64,000 bases of DNA from JANPCX01 sp050916095 (GTDB lineage Bacteria > Pseudomonadota > Gammaproteobacteria > Burkholderiales > Burkholderiaceae_C): contig CP050901.1 of assembly GCA_050916095.1 (NCBI GenBank), forward strand, positions 3,472,001 through 3,536,000. The letters are read 5' to 3'. The notes under the pieces are model-generated. The model made no database searches and was not told the origin of the DNA. It saw nothing but the letters and a program-made list of their open reading frames with translations. Below, piece by piece: positions 54,409 through 63,917 of this stretch; the stretch's first letter is position 1, and each line of letters starts with the position of its first letter. Made by a program: the position numbers and the translations under genes.

Positions 54409-56664
54409 ATGAAATTCCTGAACCTTCAACTCCGATTCTTGTTGCCTCTGGTCATCACACTGGTCATCGCCGCCTACCTGGCCTTGCCCGTCATGGATCA
54501 ATTGACCTTACGCTGGTTCGCCCGCGACCTGAACAGCCGAGGCATGCTGATCGCCAACACCCTGGCCGACCCCATCATGGAGGCATTGGCAGAGGGCAAG
54601 ACATCCAAGCTGCGCCAGCGTTTTGATCGGGTGATTCAAGACGAGCGGCTGTTTGCAATTGGGGTGTGCGCCAGCGACGACAAGCTGGTGCAAGGCAGCA
54701 CCAGCTTTCCCAAACTCAGTTGTGCGGACGCTCAAGCCGCATCGGACACTCCGGAAGCCCGCGTCCCGCTGGCCGGTGGCGCTGTGCAAGTGGGCGTGCA
54801 CCTGCTGACGGGCGAGAGCGGCGCTTCCGCCAAGCTCGTCGTGCTGCATGACCTGAGTTTCATCGACAGACGCAGCCAGGACACCCGTCAGTACCTGATT
54901 GTTTTTATAGCGGCCCTCGGCTTAACGATTGCCCTGATCACCATGGTGGTGGCCCACTTGAGCTGGCGCGGCTGGGTGGTGGGCGTGAAGGGATTGCTAC
55001 GTGGCGAAGGGCTGTTCCTGCCCTGGGTGGCGCAGCCAGAGATCTCACCTCTGGCCGCAGAGCTGCGCACCCGACTGCGCGATTTGGAAGACGAGTACCG
55101 CCGCGCTTTGGGGCCACAAACCAACTGGGACCCCGACCGCCTGCGTGCCTTGTTGCGCTCGCAGCTGCGTGGAGATCAGGTGATCGTTGTGTCCAACCGT
55201 GAGCCCTATATCCACGAAATGAAAGGTGACCACATCGTCGTCAAACGACCCGCGAGCGGCCTCGTCACTGCGGTGGAGCCGGTGATGCGCGCCTGCTCAG
55301 GCACTTGGATTGCTCATGGCAGCGGCAGTGGCGACAAACAGGTGGTGGACAAAAACGACCGCGTGGGCGTTCCCCCCGGCAAGAACGACTACATGCTGCG
55401 CCGCCTGTGGCTCACCCCTGAAGAAGAACAAGGCTACTACTTCGGTTTTGCCAACGAAGGCATGTGGCCACTGTGCCATGTGGCCCATGTGCGGCCGGTG
55501 TTTCGGGAGTCAGACTGGCAACACTACCGCGCCGTGAACCAACGGTTTGCGGATGCCGTGGTGATGGAGGCCCGCAGCGACGACCCGGTGGTGCTGGTGC
55601 AGGACTACCACTTTGCGCTGTTGCCCGCCATGATTCGGGCGCAGCTACCCAAGGCCACCATCCTCACCTTTTGGCACATTCCTTGGCCCAACCCGGAATC
55701 CTTCGGCATTTGCCCCTGGCGCAAGGAAATTCTGGAAGGCATGCTGGGCAGCACCATCCTTGGGTTTCACACACGCTTTCACTGCAAGAACTTCATTGAA
55801 ACCGTGGACCGCTATTTGGAAGCACGCATCGAACACGAACACAGCACCATCTCATTCAAAGACGACGAAACCTTGGTGGCGAGTTACCCCATCTCCATTG
55901 AATGGCCCACTGAAGAAACCCAAGCCGCTTGGCCTTCGGTGCGTGAATGCAAAAAGGCCGTCTTTGAGCGTTTACGCCTGGACCCCAACAGCGTATTGGC
56001 CTTGGGCGTGGACCGCTTCGACTACACCAAGGGCATATTAGAGCGCCTGCATGCGGTCGAACGGTTGTTAGAGAAACGTCCCGAGTGGATAGGCCGTTTT
56101 GTCTTCGTGCAAGTAGCGGCACCGACACGCAGTTCGCTGGAGGAGTACCGCTCCTTTCAAGAACGCATTGAACGGGTCACGGCGCGCATCAACGAACGTT
56201 TCGGCAACCCGCGTTACCAGCCGGTGCACTTGCTGGCGCAGCACCACGAGCATGAACAGGTCAATGAACTCTTTCGTGCCGCCGATGTGTGCGTCGTGAC
56301 GAGTTTGCACGACGGCATGAACCTGGTGTCCAAAGAATATGTGGCGGCCCGCGACGATGAACGCGGGGTGCTCATCCTGAGCCGTTTTGCGGGTGCCGCC
56401 ATGGAATTGAAAGAGGCCTTGATCGTCAACCCCTACCACGTGGAAGAAACCGCCGACGCCCTGCACCGCGCCGCCACCATGCCGCTGGCCGAACAGCGTG
56501 AACGCATGAACAGCATGCGCATGACGGTGCGGGAATTTAATGTGTTCCGCTGGGCCGGCAACATCTTGACCGACGCAGGACGATCCCGCTTGCGACAGCG
56601 CATTGAAGCGCGTGTGGAGCGCCACCACCAGGAGCCCAAACCCTTGCGTCGGAAGTCGGCATGA
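54409..56664 (+). CDS. otsA: Membrane-anchored trehalose-6-phosphate synthase
   Basis: A 751-residue protein. Residues 1-~215 form a sensor-like module: helix LLPLVITLVIAAYLALPV, a ~130-residue periplasmic segment with two cysteines, helix YLIVFIAALGLTIALITMVVA, and a short linker. The catalytic GT20 domain begins near 257 (VIVVSNREPYIH) and has VLVQDYHFALLPAMIR, TFWHIPWPNPESF, GFHTRFHCKNF, LGVDRFDYTKGILERLHAVERLL and SLHDGMNLVSKEYVAAR. It makes trehalose 6-phosphate from a sugar nucleotide and glucose 6-phosphate. ATG 54409 is chosen as the start of the helix. It overlaps otsB (ATGA). Ordinary OtsA lacks the membrane part. Confidence 0.92.
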   Translation: MKFLNLQLRFLLPLVITLVIAAYLALPVMDQLTLRWFARDLNSRGMLIANTLADPIMEALAEGKTSKLRQRFDRVIQDERLFAIGVCASDDKLVQGSTSFPKLSCADAQAASDTPEARVPLAGGAVQVGVHLLTGESGASAKLVVLHDLSFIDRRSQDTRQYLIVFIAALGLTIALITMVVAHLSWRGWVVGVKGLLRGEGLFLPWVAQPEISPLAAELRTRLRDLEDEYRRALGPQTNWDPDRLRALLRSQLRGDQVIVVSNREPYIHEMKGDHIVVKRPASGLVTAVEPVMRACSGTWIAHGSGSGDKQVVDKNDRVGVPPGKNDYMLRRLWLTPEEEQGYYFGFANEGMWPLCHVAHVRPVFRESDWQHYRAVNQRFADAVVMEARSDDPVVLVQDYHFALLPAMIRAQLPKATILTFWHIPWPNPESFGICPWRKEILEGMLGSTILGFHTRFHCKNFIETVDRYLEARIEHEHSTISFKDDETLVASYPISIEWPTEETQAAWPSVRECKKAVFERLRLDPNSVLALGVDRFDYTKGILERLHAVERLLEKRPEWIGRFVFVQVAAPTRSSLEEYRSFQERIERVTARINERFGNPRYQPVHLLAQHHEHEQVNELFRAADVCVVTSLHDGMNLVSKEYVAARDDERGVLILSRFAGAAMELKEALIVNPYHVEETADALHRAATMPLAEQRERMNSMRMTVREFNVFRWAGNILTDAGRSRLRQRIEARVERHHQEPKPLRRKSA

Positions 56665-57437
56665 AGTTGGTGTTGAGTGAAGAAGGCCTGCTGGCATTGC
56701 ACGCCACCCTGAAGCGTCATCCGCTGCTGGCGTTCGACTTTGATGGCACGCTGGCTCCCATCGTGGCGCGGCCTCAAGACGCCGCCGTGCCACCGGCCGT
56801 GGCCTTGCAGTTGCAGCGCCTGCGGGACCGCTTTCCCATCGCCGTGATCTCCGGCAGACGTGTGGCCGACGTGCGCAACCGCCTGGGTTTTGAACCGCAT
56901 TTTGTCGTGGGCAACCATGGCGCAGAAGACCTGTCAATGCCGCCACGAGAAGACTTGGCGCAGGCGCTTGACCCGTTGCGTCAACGTTTGCATCGGGCGG
57001 CGCACACTTTGCAACAGGCGGGTGTGCTGGTGGAGGACAAGCACTATTCCATCGCGCTGCACTACCGTTTGGCCTTGGATCAAGAGCTAGCGCAACAAGC
57101 CATTCAAGACGTGCTCGCTGCGCTTCAAGTAAGCCGTGCGTTGGCAGAAAGTCCCTTGCACATCTTCGGCGGCAAGATGGTGGTGAATGTGATGGCCGCC
57201 AGCGCCCCCAACAAGGCCGATGCGATCGCGCGGCTGACGCAGCAGCTTCAGGCCAAGGCCCTGGTTTTTGTGGGCGATGACATCAACGACGAGCCGGTGT
57301 TCGAGCGTGTTGAACCCGATTGGTTGACGATCAAGGTGGGACTGGAGAACCTGGGTTCCAAAGCGCAGCTCTTCCTCAGCGCATCGAAAGACATGGGCCT
57401 TCTCTTGGATTGTTTTCTTGGCACCGAGCGGGCTTGA
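56661..57437 (+). CDS. otsB: Trehalose-6-phosphate phosphatase
   Basis: A 258-residue HAD-family phosphatase releasing trehalose. LLAFDFDGTLAPIVARP is motif I with both Asp residues; IAVISGRRVADVRNRLG is motif II; NKADAIARLTQQLQ and LVFVGDDINDEPVFERV are motifs III and IV. ATG 56661 overlaps the otsA stop, so translation is coupled. Confidence 0.95.
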   Translation: MKLVLSEEGLLALHATLKRHPLLAFDFDGTLAPIVARPQDAAVPPAVALQLQRLRDRFPIAVISGRRVADVRNRLGFEPHFVVGNHGAEDLSMPPREDLAQALDPLRQRLHRAAHTLQQAGVLVEDKHYSIALHYRLALDQELAQQAIQDVLAALQVSRALAESPLHIFGGKMVVNVMAASAPNKADAIARLTQQLQAKALVFVGDDINDEPVFERVEPDWLTIKVGLENLGSKAQLFLSASKDMGLLLDCFLGTERA

Positions 57438-57650
57438 CTGCACGACCGTGCGTGACCGTTGTAAGCGGTTCAAACGGCCAAACGCCTGAAACATAACGCA
57501 GGCTAATGGATATGCTCCTAAAACTAATCCCCGCCGTCGTATGCCACATGCCAGGATTGCCCTCACTAAAGAGTCAGCCGCCAACGCCGAAAAAGCGTTG
57601 GTGAATGTTTTTAGCGCCCCCCCAATTCAACCCACTTTGAGGATTCTGAA

Positions 57651-58838
57651 ATGACAAACACTGTGTCAAATCGTCTGCTGCTCACAGCGCAGGCACTGGC
57701 TGCGGCCACCTTGATCCTTCTGCCGACGTTGTCAGCCGCGCAAGCGCCAGAAAACCGGCCGCGTGCTCGTGAGATTGGCTTGGCACCCGGCATCTTGCGT
57801 CCTGGGAACTTGAACGCCATCACCGACGTCAGCGGTGTGCGTGTGGGCCATGTGACCTTGATTGAGGGAGACAACATCCGCACGGGGGTGACCGCCATCT
57901 TGCCGCACCCCGGAAACATCTTCCAGGACAAAGTGCCCGCAGCGGTGGTGGTTGGCAACGGCTTCGGAAAGTTCGCTGGGTCTACCCAAGTGCAGGAACT
58001 GGGGGAGATTGAAACGCCGATCATCTTGACAAACACACTCTCCGTTCCAGAAGGCATGGCTGGTGCGGTTGAATGGATTTTGAGCCTCAAAGGAAACGAG
58101 GCTGTGCGTTCCGTGAATGCGGTAGTGGGCGAAACCAATGACGGAGGTTTCCTCAACGATATCCGTCAACGCCGCGTGACCAAGGACGATGTCAAGAAAG
58201 CCATCACAACAGCTGCGGCTGGCCCCGTCGAAGAAGGCAATGTGGGCGCGGGCACCGGCACCCATGCGTTCGGCTGGAAAGGCGGCATCGGCACCAGTTC
58301 GCGCGTATTGCCCAAGAAGATTGGCGGTTACACCGTGGGCGTGCTGGTGCAAACCAACTACGGTGGCATCTTGACCATGGACGGCGCACCGGTAGGCAAG
58401 AAGCTCGGCCAATACCTACTGAAGGACGTGGAGTCGCAATACACGGCAGACGGTTCCATCATTGTGGTAATCGCCACCGACGCGCCCTTGTCTGACCGCA
58501 ACCTGGAGCGCCTGGCACGCCGTGGTTTCAATGGCATTGCCGCCACCGGATCACCCATTTCCAATGGGTCGGGAGACTATGCAGTGGCTTTCTCCACGTC
58601 ACCTGCAGTGCTGAGAACGCCAGAACGACGCCGCGCCGTGTCGCCGATCGAAGAACTGCCCAATGATGTCGTCACACCACTGTTCCAGGCCGCCATGGAA
58701 GCCACACAGGAAGCCATTTACAACGCCATGCTGAAAGCTCAAACCATGAAAGGCAACGGTGGCAGAACGCTTCAAGCCTTGCCGCTGGACAAAGTGAAAG
58801 AAATTCTGCTGCAGCACGGCATCAAACCGACGCCGTAA
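57651..58838 (+). CDS. Exported P1-family aminopeptidase (DmpA/BapA-like)
   Basis: A 395-residue protein with a signal peptide (LLLTAQALAAATLILLPTLSAA-Q). The mature enzyme is an N-terminal-nucleophile peptidase that cleaves itself before a serine: GTGTHAFGWKGGIGTSSRVL contains the GT-S processing site near residue 224. The start of the fold, RAREIGLAPGILRPGNLNAITDVSGVRVGHVTL, is typical of family P1 (D-aminopeptidase/beta-aminopeptidase). GAGG lies upstream of the ATG. It acts in the periplasm on D- or beta-amino-acid peptides; the exact substrate is unknown. Confidence 0.9.
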   Translation: MTNTVSNRLLLTAQALAAATLILLPTLSAAQAPENRPRAREIGLAPGILRPGNLNAITDVSGVRVGHVTLIEGDNIRTGVTAILPHPGNIFQDKVPAAVVVGNGFGKFAGSTQVQELGEIETPIILTNTLSVPEGMAGAVEWILSLKGNEAVRSVNAVVGETNDGGFLNDIRQRRVTKDDVKKAITTAAAGPVEEGNVGAGTGTHAFGWKGGIGTSSRVLPKKIGGYTVGVLVQTNYGGILTMDGAPVGKKLGQYLLKDVESQYTADGSIIVVIATDAPLSDRNLERLARRGFNGIAATGSPISNGSGDYAVAFSTSPAVLRTPERRRAVSPIEELPNDVVTPLFQAAMEATQEAIYNAMLKAQTMKGNGGRTLQALPLDKVKEILLQHGIKPTP

Positions 58839-58907
58839 ACACCAAAGATCAATGACTGGCAAACCAACCTGCTTCTATTGAGATTGACATCCATTGAGAC
58901 AAAAACT

Positions 58908-58947
58908 CCGTTCGGGCTGAGCCCTTCGCCAGGCTCGGGGCGAACGG
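58908..58947. repeat. Dispersed palindromic repeat, compact hairpin
   Basis: CCGTTCGGGCTGAGCCCTTC followed by GCCAGGCTCGGGGCGAACGG forms a long near-perfect hairpin with almost no loop. It lies between convergent genes and could act in termination. A degraded relative is near 58990-59042. Confidence 0.8.
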
Positions 58948-59090
58948 AGTCGGCTTGTCATGAATAAAGTAAACGTCAATAGGTATGCGCCGACTTCGAC
59001 AGGTCCTAATGTGAGCGTCGGCTAAGGGACACGCCGAACGGTTTAAGGTGACATGTTTTGTGCAAGCCTCAACAGGTCCTGACAGAGTTT

Positions 59091-60110
59091 TTATTGGGCG
59101 GTTCCGGTCGCCCAGGCTTTGCGTAACAAACGCCCGCAGATAGCAGACTCAAAACCTGTCCCGGGTATCGAGGTGCGCCGGGCAATCACGCCGTAGTGGG
59201 TCTTGTCCGCCGTGATCCATGGATGGAAACCAAAAGCACCGGTGCTGCTGAAGGAGCCGTCGCCCACCAGGGGGTCGGCATCGACCCAGTGGCCCAGTGA
59301 ATACAACCAGCTTTCACTGGATGGCGTTGGCGTTGAAACCGCTCCACTGCAGAGCGTGGGGTTGGTGCAGACGGCATTCGTACCCAGGAGCGCCCCCATG
59401 CGAAGTTGCCCGCCGAGAAACTTGCGCAGCAAACGGGCGTAGTCCGCCGCACTTGTCACCACACCCCCCGCCAATTGCGGTTGGCTGTAGCTCAAGTTGA
59501 TGTCCTGGCCGAGCACCCTGCGCACTTCCGCCGCCAGCGCCACGCTGCTCAATCCACCCAGGCCATCAAGGCTGCCATGCTTTTGCATGTGGCCGCCGTC
59601 GTAGTTGAACTTGCCGTCTGAGCTGGCGGTGTAGGCACCGTTGTTGCCATTGTTCAAGCAGCCATCCACCGTATCGCCAAAGTTGCAACTGCCGAAAGCA
59701 TCAAAGCTCACATAACCGCTTCTGAAGTGGAGGAACTTGATGTCGCTGTCAGTCAATGCACCCGCGCGCTTTTCAGCGACATAAGCACCGTAGACCCATT
59801 TCGACGCCGACGCGATGGACATGACCGTGCTCGCTGTGTAGGTGGTGGCGTTGCCTACTTTGTTCACCGAGCCGCTGGCCAGGGCGGCGTTTTGATGGCC
59901 AATTTCCCAATAAAACGGCTGAATGTCGGCGCAAGGCCCGGTGCTGGCCTGTGCCGTCGTCGCAGTCGCAGCGGCACGAACCGCATCGCTTGGAGCTGGA
60001 GCTGGAGCTGGTTCACCGTCACTGCCACCTCCGCCACAAGCGGAAACCGAAAGCGCCAAGCCCGCTGAGGCCACGCAAAAAAACAGACCCTTCACTGTGT
60101 GCGAGATCAT
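59091..60110 (-). CDS. Beta-lactamase-fold serine hydrolase lipoprotein
   Basis: A 339-residue lipoprotein: MISHTVKGLFFCVASAGLALSVSAC is a lipid-attachment signal with the Cys followed by GGGGSDGE, then a Pro/Ala-rich linker. VMSIASASKWVYGAYVAEKRAGAL carries an S-x-x-K motif (SASK) as in class C beta-lactamases and D,D-peptidases. Further disulfide-type cysteines are present (FGSCNFGDTVDGCLNN, AVCTNPTLCSG). It probably hydrolyses an ester or amide in the periplasm. No resistance role is implied. Confidence 0.8.
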   Translation of the reverse strand: MISHTVKGLFFCVASAGLALSVSACGGGGSDGEPAPAPAPSDAVRAAATATTAQASTGPCADIQPFYWEIGHQNAALASGSVNKVGNATTYTASTVMSIASASKWVYGAYVAEKRAGALTDSDIKFLHFRSGYVSFDAFGSCNFGDTVDGCLNNGNNGAYTASSDGKFNYDGGHMQKHGSLDGLGGLSSVALAAEVRRVLGQDINLSYSQPQLAGGVVTSAADYARLLRKFLGGQLRMGALLGTNAVCTNPTLCSGAVSTPTPSSESWLYSLGHWVDADPLVGDGSFSSTGAFGFHPWITADKTHYGVIARRTSIPGTGFESAICGRLLRKAWATGTAQ

Positions 60111-60209
60111 GAAGCGATCACTCCCGAATGACGTGTGATGAATGCACCTATCAAGTTGGGATCTATCTTTTCACACCACCCACCTCACAGTATTGCCGCT
60201 GCGTAAAGT

Positions 60210-61736
60210 TCAGTGCGAACCCTGCATGTCGTCAGCCCCACCCCACGGCAACATCAAGGCCAACACCAACAGCTTTTGAAACTCTGGCTCGAACCGGTCG
60301 ATGATTTGCTGCGGGTCGGGGCACAGGGCGCGGTCGGTGATCAGGCCGAACTGCACACCGCCGGCATAAGACAAGATGCTCACGCCCACGCCAATGTCAC
60401 CCGATTGCGGCACCCAGAACAAGGTTTGTTTGAGGGTGGAACCACAGAAGGTGAGCGCCTTGGCGGGGCCCGGCACATTGGTCATCACGGCCGTGGCTTT
60501 TTTAGCGAAAAGGCCGAGCAATGCATCTTGCACCGGTTTGATGAAGAGCCCCGCCACCGATAGCATGGCAAAAGCGAGCACCGGCTGAAAGCTGCCTTTG
60601 AGTTCCTGCATGCGCTGGCGCACGGCGTACAGGCGTTCAATGGGGTTGTCCAGCCCAATCGGCAGCACCAGGGGCACCAGGCCAAAACGATTGCCCAATT
60701 GGTAGGCTTTTTCCAAGGGCCGCAAGTTCACGGGCACCATAGCGCGTATGGCTTGGCCTTTTGGGTCATCCCCTTTGTCTTTGAGGTAGGCACCAATGGC
60801 ACCGGCCGCACAAGACAGCAACACATCGTTGACCGAACACCCCAAACCTTTGCCTATGGCCTTGACCACGTCCAGCGGAATCGGCTCGCCCCAAGCGACG
60901 GCCTTGAGCCCACCGGGTTTACCTTTCAGACGGGTGGCAGAGTCGTCGGGCATCATGGCAAACGCGGCCAAGTCGCTGACCACCTGCATGCCCGCGCGCG
61001 CCATGTCGACGGTTTCGCCCAAAGGCTGTGCGGGATGGGCCAGCATGTCCATGGACTTGGCCACGCCACCACCATAAACACCGATGGCTTTCACCGCCAT
61101 GTCGGTCATGGGTTTGAGCAAGGCGTCGTTCCACCAATCACCGCCCTCGTCCCGTTTTGTTTTGGTTTTCCGCGGCGGAGGGTCTTGGCCACCGTCGGTG
61201 ATGGACAGCATCACTGAAATGAGGGCAATGCCGTCGGCGATGCAATGATGCACGCGGGCGATGAGGGCGCTCTTCTCTCCACCAGCGCCGTCGAAGTTCT
61301 CGATCAGGTGAAACTGCCACAGTGGGTGGGCGCGGTCCAGCGGGGTGGTGGCCAAGTCGCCCACCAGGTCTTGCAAAGCCTGCCGGTCGCTGCGGCCACT
61401 GACATGCTGCAACTCATAGGGGCGCACATGCTGCGTGATGTCAAAGTCGTCCGCATCCACCCACATCGCACCGGAATCGTCTTCGACCACTTTCTGTCCA
61501 AAACGCCGGTACTGCAACAGTTTGGACTGCACGCGCTCGCGCAGGTCGGCGATCTTGATGCCGGGCTCCAAGAGCCACACGCCCACGATCATCATCAGGT
61601 TGACATCGCTGTCCATGCGCAGCCAGGCCGTGTCCACGCGGGACATGCGGTCGCCTTGCGGCTTGGTGGGGCCTGTGGACGATGGCGGTGCGTTGGATGG
61701 TTTGTTGGCCGAATGGGCGGACACCAGCTTGGGCAT
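60210..61736 (-). CDS. Wax ester synthase/diacylglycerol acyltransferase (WS/DGAT)
   Basis: A ~508-residue acyltransferase joining acyl-CoA to fatty alcohols or diacylglycerol. ALIARVHHCIADGIALISV has the HHxxxDG catalytic motif; MSRVDTAWLRMDSDVNLMMIVG is the usual start of the fold, and the C-terminal part includes MTNVPGPAKALTFCGSTL. ATG 61736 is chosen because AAGGAGAAG lies just upstream. It is divergent from an acyl-CoA-binding protein, its natural substrate carrier. Confidence 0.92.
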   Translation of the reverse strand: MPKLVSAHSANKPSNAPPSSTGPTKPQGDRMSRVDTAWLRMDSDVNLMMIVGVWLLEPGIKIADLRERVQSKLLQYRRFGQKVVEDDSGAMWVDADDFDITQHVRPYELQHVSGRSDRQALQDLVGDLATTPLDRAHPLWQFHLIENFDGAGGEKSALIARVHHCIADGIALISVMLSITDGGQDPPPRKTKTKRDEGGDWWNDALLKPMTDMAVKAIGVYGGGVAKSMDMLAHPAQPLGETVDMARAGMQVVSDLAAFAMMPDDSATRLKGKPGGLKAVAWGEPIPLDVVKAIGKGLGCSVNDVLLSCAAGAIGAYLKDKGDDPKGQAIRAMVPVNLRPLEKAYQLGNRFGLVPLVLPIGLDNPIERLYAVRQRMQELKGSFQPVLAFAMLSVAGLFIKPVQDALLGLFAKKATAVMTNVPGPAKALTFCGSTLKQTLFWVPQSGDIGVGVSILSYAGGVQFGLITDRALCPDPQQIIDRFEPEFQKLLVLALMLPWGGADDMQGSH

Positions 61737-61848
61737 CGGTGCTTCTCCTTGTTTTGTGGGTACAACGATGCTTGTTAGCATGCATCCCGTCAATCGCGAC
61801 TTCTACCTGTTCTTCCAACTACCCCACCACAAACCCAGGAGACATGCC

Positions 61849-62103
61849 ATGGCCGACCTGAAAGCGCAATTCGAGCAAGCCGTTGCCGATTCAAAAAACC
61901 TGCCCGAAAAACCCGACAACGCCACGCTGTTGAAACTTTATGCCCTGTACAAACAAGCCAGCAGCGGTGACGTCGACGGCAAACGCCCCGGTTTCACCGA
62001 CATGGTGGGCCGCGCCAAGTGGGATGCCTGGAACGAGATCAAGGGCACGGACGGAAAGGCGGCGATGAAGGACTATGTGGACTTGATTGAGTCGCTGAAG
62101 TAA
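61849..62103 (+). CDS. Acyl-CoA-binding protein
   Basis: An 84-residue four-helix protein binding long-chain acyl-CoA esters: FEQAVADSKNLPEKPDNATLLKLYALYKQASSGDVDGKRPGFTDMVGRAKWDAWNEIKG holds the YxxYKQA and KWDAW binding residues. AGGAG precedes the ATG at 61849. It probably supplies the divergent WS/DGAT. Confidence 0.95.
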   Translation: MADLKAQFEQAVADSKNLPEKPDNATLLKLYALYKQASSGDVDGKRPGFTDMVGRAKWDAWNEIKGTDGKAAMKDYVDLIESLK

Positions 62104-62177
62104 ACCGCCCGGTCAGCCTTGAAACCCCAGGCGGCCTTGTTTATACTTGTTTCAACATCAACCGACGGAGACCAACC

Positions 62178-62456
62178 GTGGCCGGAACGAACAAGGCAGA
62201 CAAAACGCCCACGCCGCAACAAACGGTGCAGGCCTGGGGCAATGGCCTGGGGGTGCGGATCACCGCCCCCGTGGCGAAAGCCGCTCGCTTTGCACGTGGG
62301 TTGCCCATCACCGTCGAAGTGGTCGAAGGCGGCATTTTTTTACGTGCCGCAGGCAAACCCAAACTGACGTTGGCGCAAAAACTCAAAACGTTTGACCCAG
62401 AGTTGCACGGCGGCGAGGCCATGGCCAGCGGACGGCTTGGCAAAGAAGTGTTTTGA
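62178..62456 (+). CDS. MazE-like antitoxin (AbrB fold)
   Basis: A 92-residue protein. VQAWGNGLGVRITAPVAKAARFARGLPITVEVVEGGIFLRAA is a SpoVT/AbrB-type swapped-hairpin DNA-binding domain, and the C-terminal part (LTLAQKLKTFDPELHGGEAM) would wrap the toxin. It starts at GTG 62178 with GGAG upstream. The stop overlaps the toxin start (TGATG), typical of a toxin-antitoxin operon with self-repression. Confidence 0.85.
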   Translation: MAGTNKADKTPTPQQTVQAWGNGLGVRITAPVAKAARFARGLPITVEVVEGGIFLRAAGKPKLTLAQKLKTFDPELHGGEAMASGRLGKEVF

Positions 62457-62824
62457 TGGCGACCGTCAGCAAAACCTGGGTGCCAGACCGGCGCGACATG
62501 ATTTGGATCGACTTCAACCTACAAGTTGGCAGCGAGATGAAGGACGAACACCCGATGCTGGTGCTGTCAACCAAAGCCTTCAACGAAAGAACCGGCATCG
62601 TGATTGGCCTCCCGATGACCCACGCGGCATCCAACGAAACCAATCCCTTTGCGGTGAAGTTTGTTGGTGGCAAAGGTGAGGTGGGTTATGTGCTGGCCCA
62701 CCAGCCCAAGTCATTCGACTGGCGACTGCGCGGTGCACGGCCGCATCCTTGGAAAGAAGTGTCACCTACGGTTTTTGCCGCCGCATGTGAGGAACTCAAC
62801 GGCATCATTGCCATAGGCAATTGA
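62456..62824 (+). CDS. MazF/PemK-like toxin (endoribonuclease)
   Basis: A 122-residue protein of the CcdB/MazF fold: WVPDRRDMIWIDFNLQVGSEMKDEHPMLVLSTKAFNERTGIVIGLPMTHA, then NPFAVKF and GYVLAHQPKSFDWRLRGAR. Canonical members cut mRNA at short motifs. Start at ATG 62456 overlaps the antitoxin stop. The pattern DIxWxxxxxxxGxE(x)xxxRPxLVL is recognisable with substitutions (HPMLVL). Confidence 0.85.
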   Translation: MATVSKTWVPDRRDMIWIDFNLQVGSEMKDEHPMLVLSTKAFNERTGIVIGLPMTHAASNETNPFAVKFVGGKGEVGYVLAHQPKSFDWRLRGARPHPWKEVSPTVFAAACEELNGIIAIGN

Positions 62825-62888
62825 CCTCTGTCGTTTGAGCTGAGACAACCGCGCAGGCAAGCCGCAATGGCTCGATTCCAACGACATG

Positions 62889-63527
62889 CTAGGTATCTCC
62901 TGCACGGACAAGCTGCACGACTGTCCTGCGGTTTTGGATGCGTTCAAGCGACGAGAGGCTGCGCTGCCGATTCATGAACGTTAGAGGTATGCCTCGGCGC
63001 GCCACCTCCTGAGAAGCACGATCGGCTGCCCACTTGCCGATGAAAACAACGACCCGGGGGGCAAGGTTGTCCAGCCACCGACCAAAGTGATTGTTAAGAC
63101 AACTGTTCACGCTATTGATGCCTGGCTTCGCGTCGCCACTGGTTCGGCAGCGAACCACATTGAAGTAGGCGATGTCTTGGAGCGATAAGCCGCACTCATC
63201 AAGTGGGAAGTAGTTTCCGTGCACAGGCCACTGAGGAATAAAAGACTGAAGCACCTTGTGAAGTTCCTGGTACTTGTCGTCGCTCGGCGCTTCTCTCAAG
63301 CGCCGAAGGGCGGCCGTGTAGGGCTGGTCTTGGCGTTCAAGGGTCTTGGGCGTGCCCGGGTTCTGCCCGACGAGAACAACGCGGTGCTTCCAGTAGTTCT
63401 CCCCGACGTAGCCGGGCTGAGGTAGGTTCTCTTCTGTGTCCCGCAAAATCTTGCCGTCCGTGGTAACGGAACAAGCGGTGCAAGATATGACTTTGGCGAA
63501 TTCAATGGGCCAACTGGTGGTGGACAT
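62889..63527 (-). CDS. Uracil-DNA glycosylase superfamily protein
   Basis: A 212-residue protein. VVLVGQNPGTPKTLE is the GQDPG-like motif of the superfamily; LQDIAYFNVVRCRTSGDAKP and RVVVFIGKWAADRASQ match the middle strands; the N-terminal CTACSVTTDGK and VRCRTSGDAKPGINSVNSC could supply cysteines of an Fe-S cluster as in family 4/5 enzymes. It may remove uracil or another base, but subfamily and activity are uncertain. It lies 7 bp upstream of the PHA system gene end. Confidence 0.8.
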   Translation of the reverse strand: MSTTSWPIEFAKVISCTACSVTTDGKILRDTEENLPQPGYVGENYWKHRVVLVGQNPGTPKTLERQDQPYTAALRRLREAPSDDKYQELHKVLQSFIPQWPVHGNYFPLDECGLSLQDIAYFNVVRCRTSGDAKPGINSVNSCLNNHFGRWLDNLAPRVVVFIGKWAADRASQEVARRGIPLTFMNRQRSLSSLERIQNRRTVVQLVRAGDT

Positions 63528-63534
63528 GCGCGGC

Positions 63535-63885
63535 CTAACTCTTTCTGGAGGCTGTCACTTTCTTGGTGGACGCCGCCTTGGCCTCTTTTTTGCCACTCTT
63601 CTCCAGCAAGCTGTCCAGATTCTTCTCAATCTCACTTTGAATCGTGGCGCTGAAAGCGCCGAGCAAGAACCCAAGTTTGGCTTCCAAGTCGAAGTGGTCT
63701 GGGGCCACGATCAAGCGGCCAGTGACACCGGAGCGCGTGAACTCCACTGTGTCGCTGGTTTCGCCTTCGATCACGGTGCAGGACATGTCGAACTTTTCTT
63801 CGACCGCCTCGGCCCATTGCCAGGCCACTTTGCGGGCTTTCGCAAGGCCCAGGGTGTGTTGGCGGTGGATTTGAATGTCGGGCAT
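63535..63885 (-). CDS. Polyhydroxyalkanoic acid system family protein
   Basis: A 116-residue protein matching the PHA granule-region family: MPDIQIHRQHTLGLAKARKVAWQWAEAVEEKFDMSC...GVTGRLIVAPDHFDLEAKLGFLLGAF...IQSEIEKNLDSLL. A Lys/Ala/Ser-rich tail ends it. The family is found beside PHA synthesis genes; function is not defined. It is the second small clue to PHA storage in the organism. Confidence 0.88.
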   Translation of the reverse strand: MPDIQIHRQHTLGLAKARKVAWQWAEAVEEKFDMSCTVIEGETSDTVEFTRSGVTGRLIVAPDHFDLEAKLGFLLGAFSATIQSEIEKNLDSLLEKSGKKEAKAASTKKVTASRKS

Positions 63886-63917
63886 AACTGTCCTTGTGGG
63901 TTGAAATGAAGCGGCGC

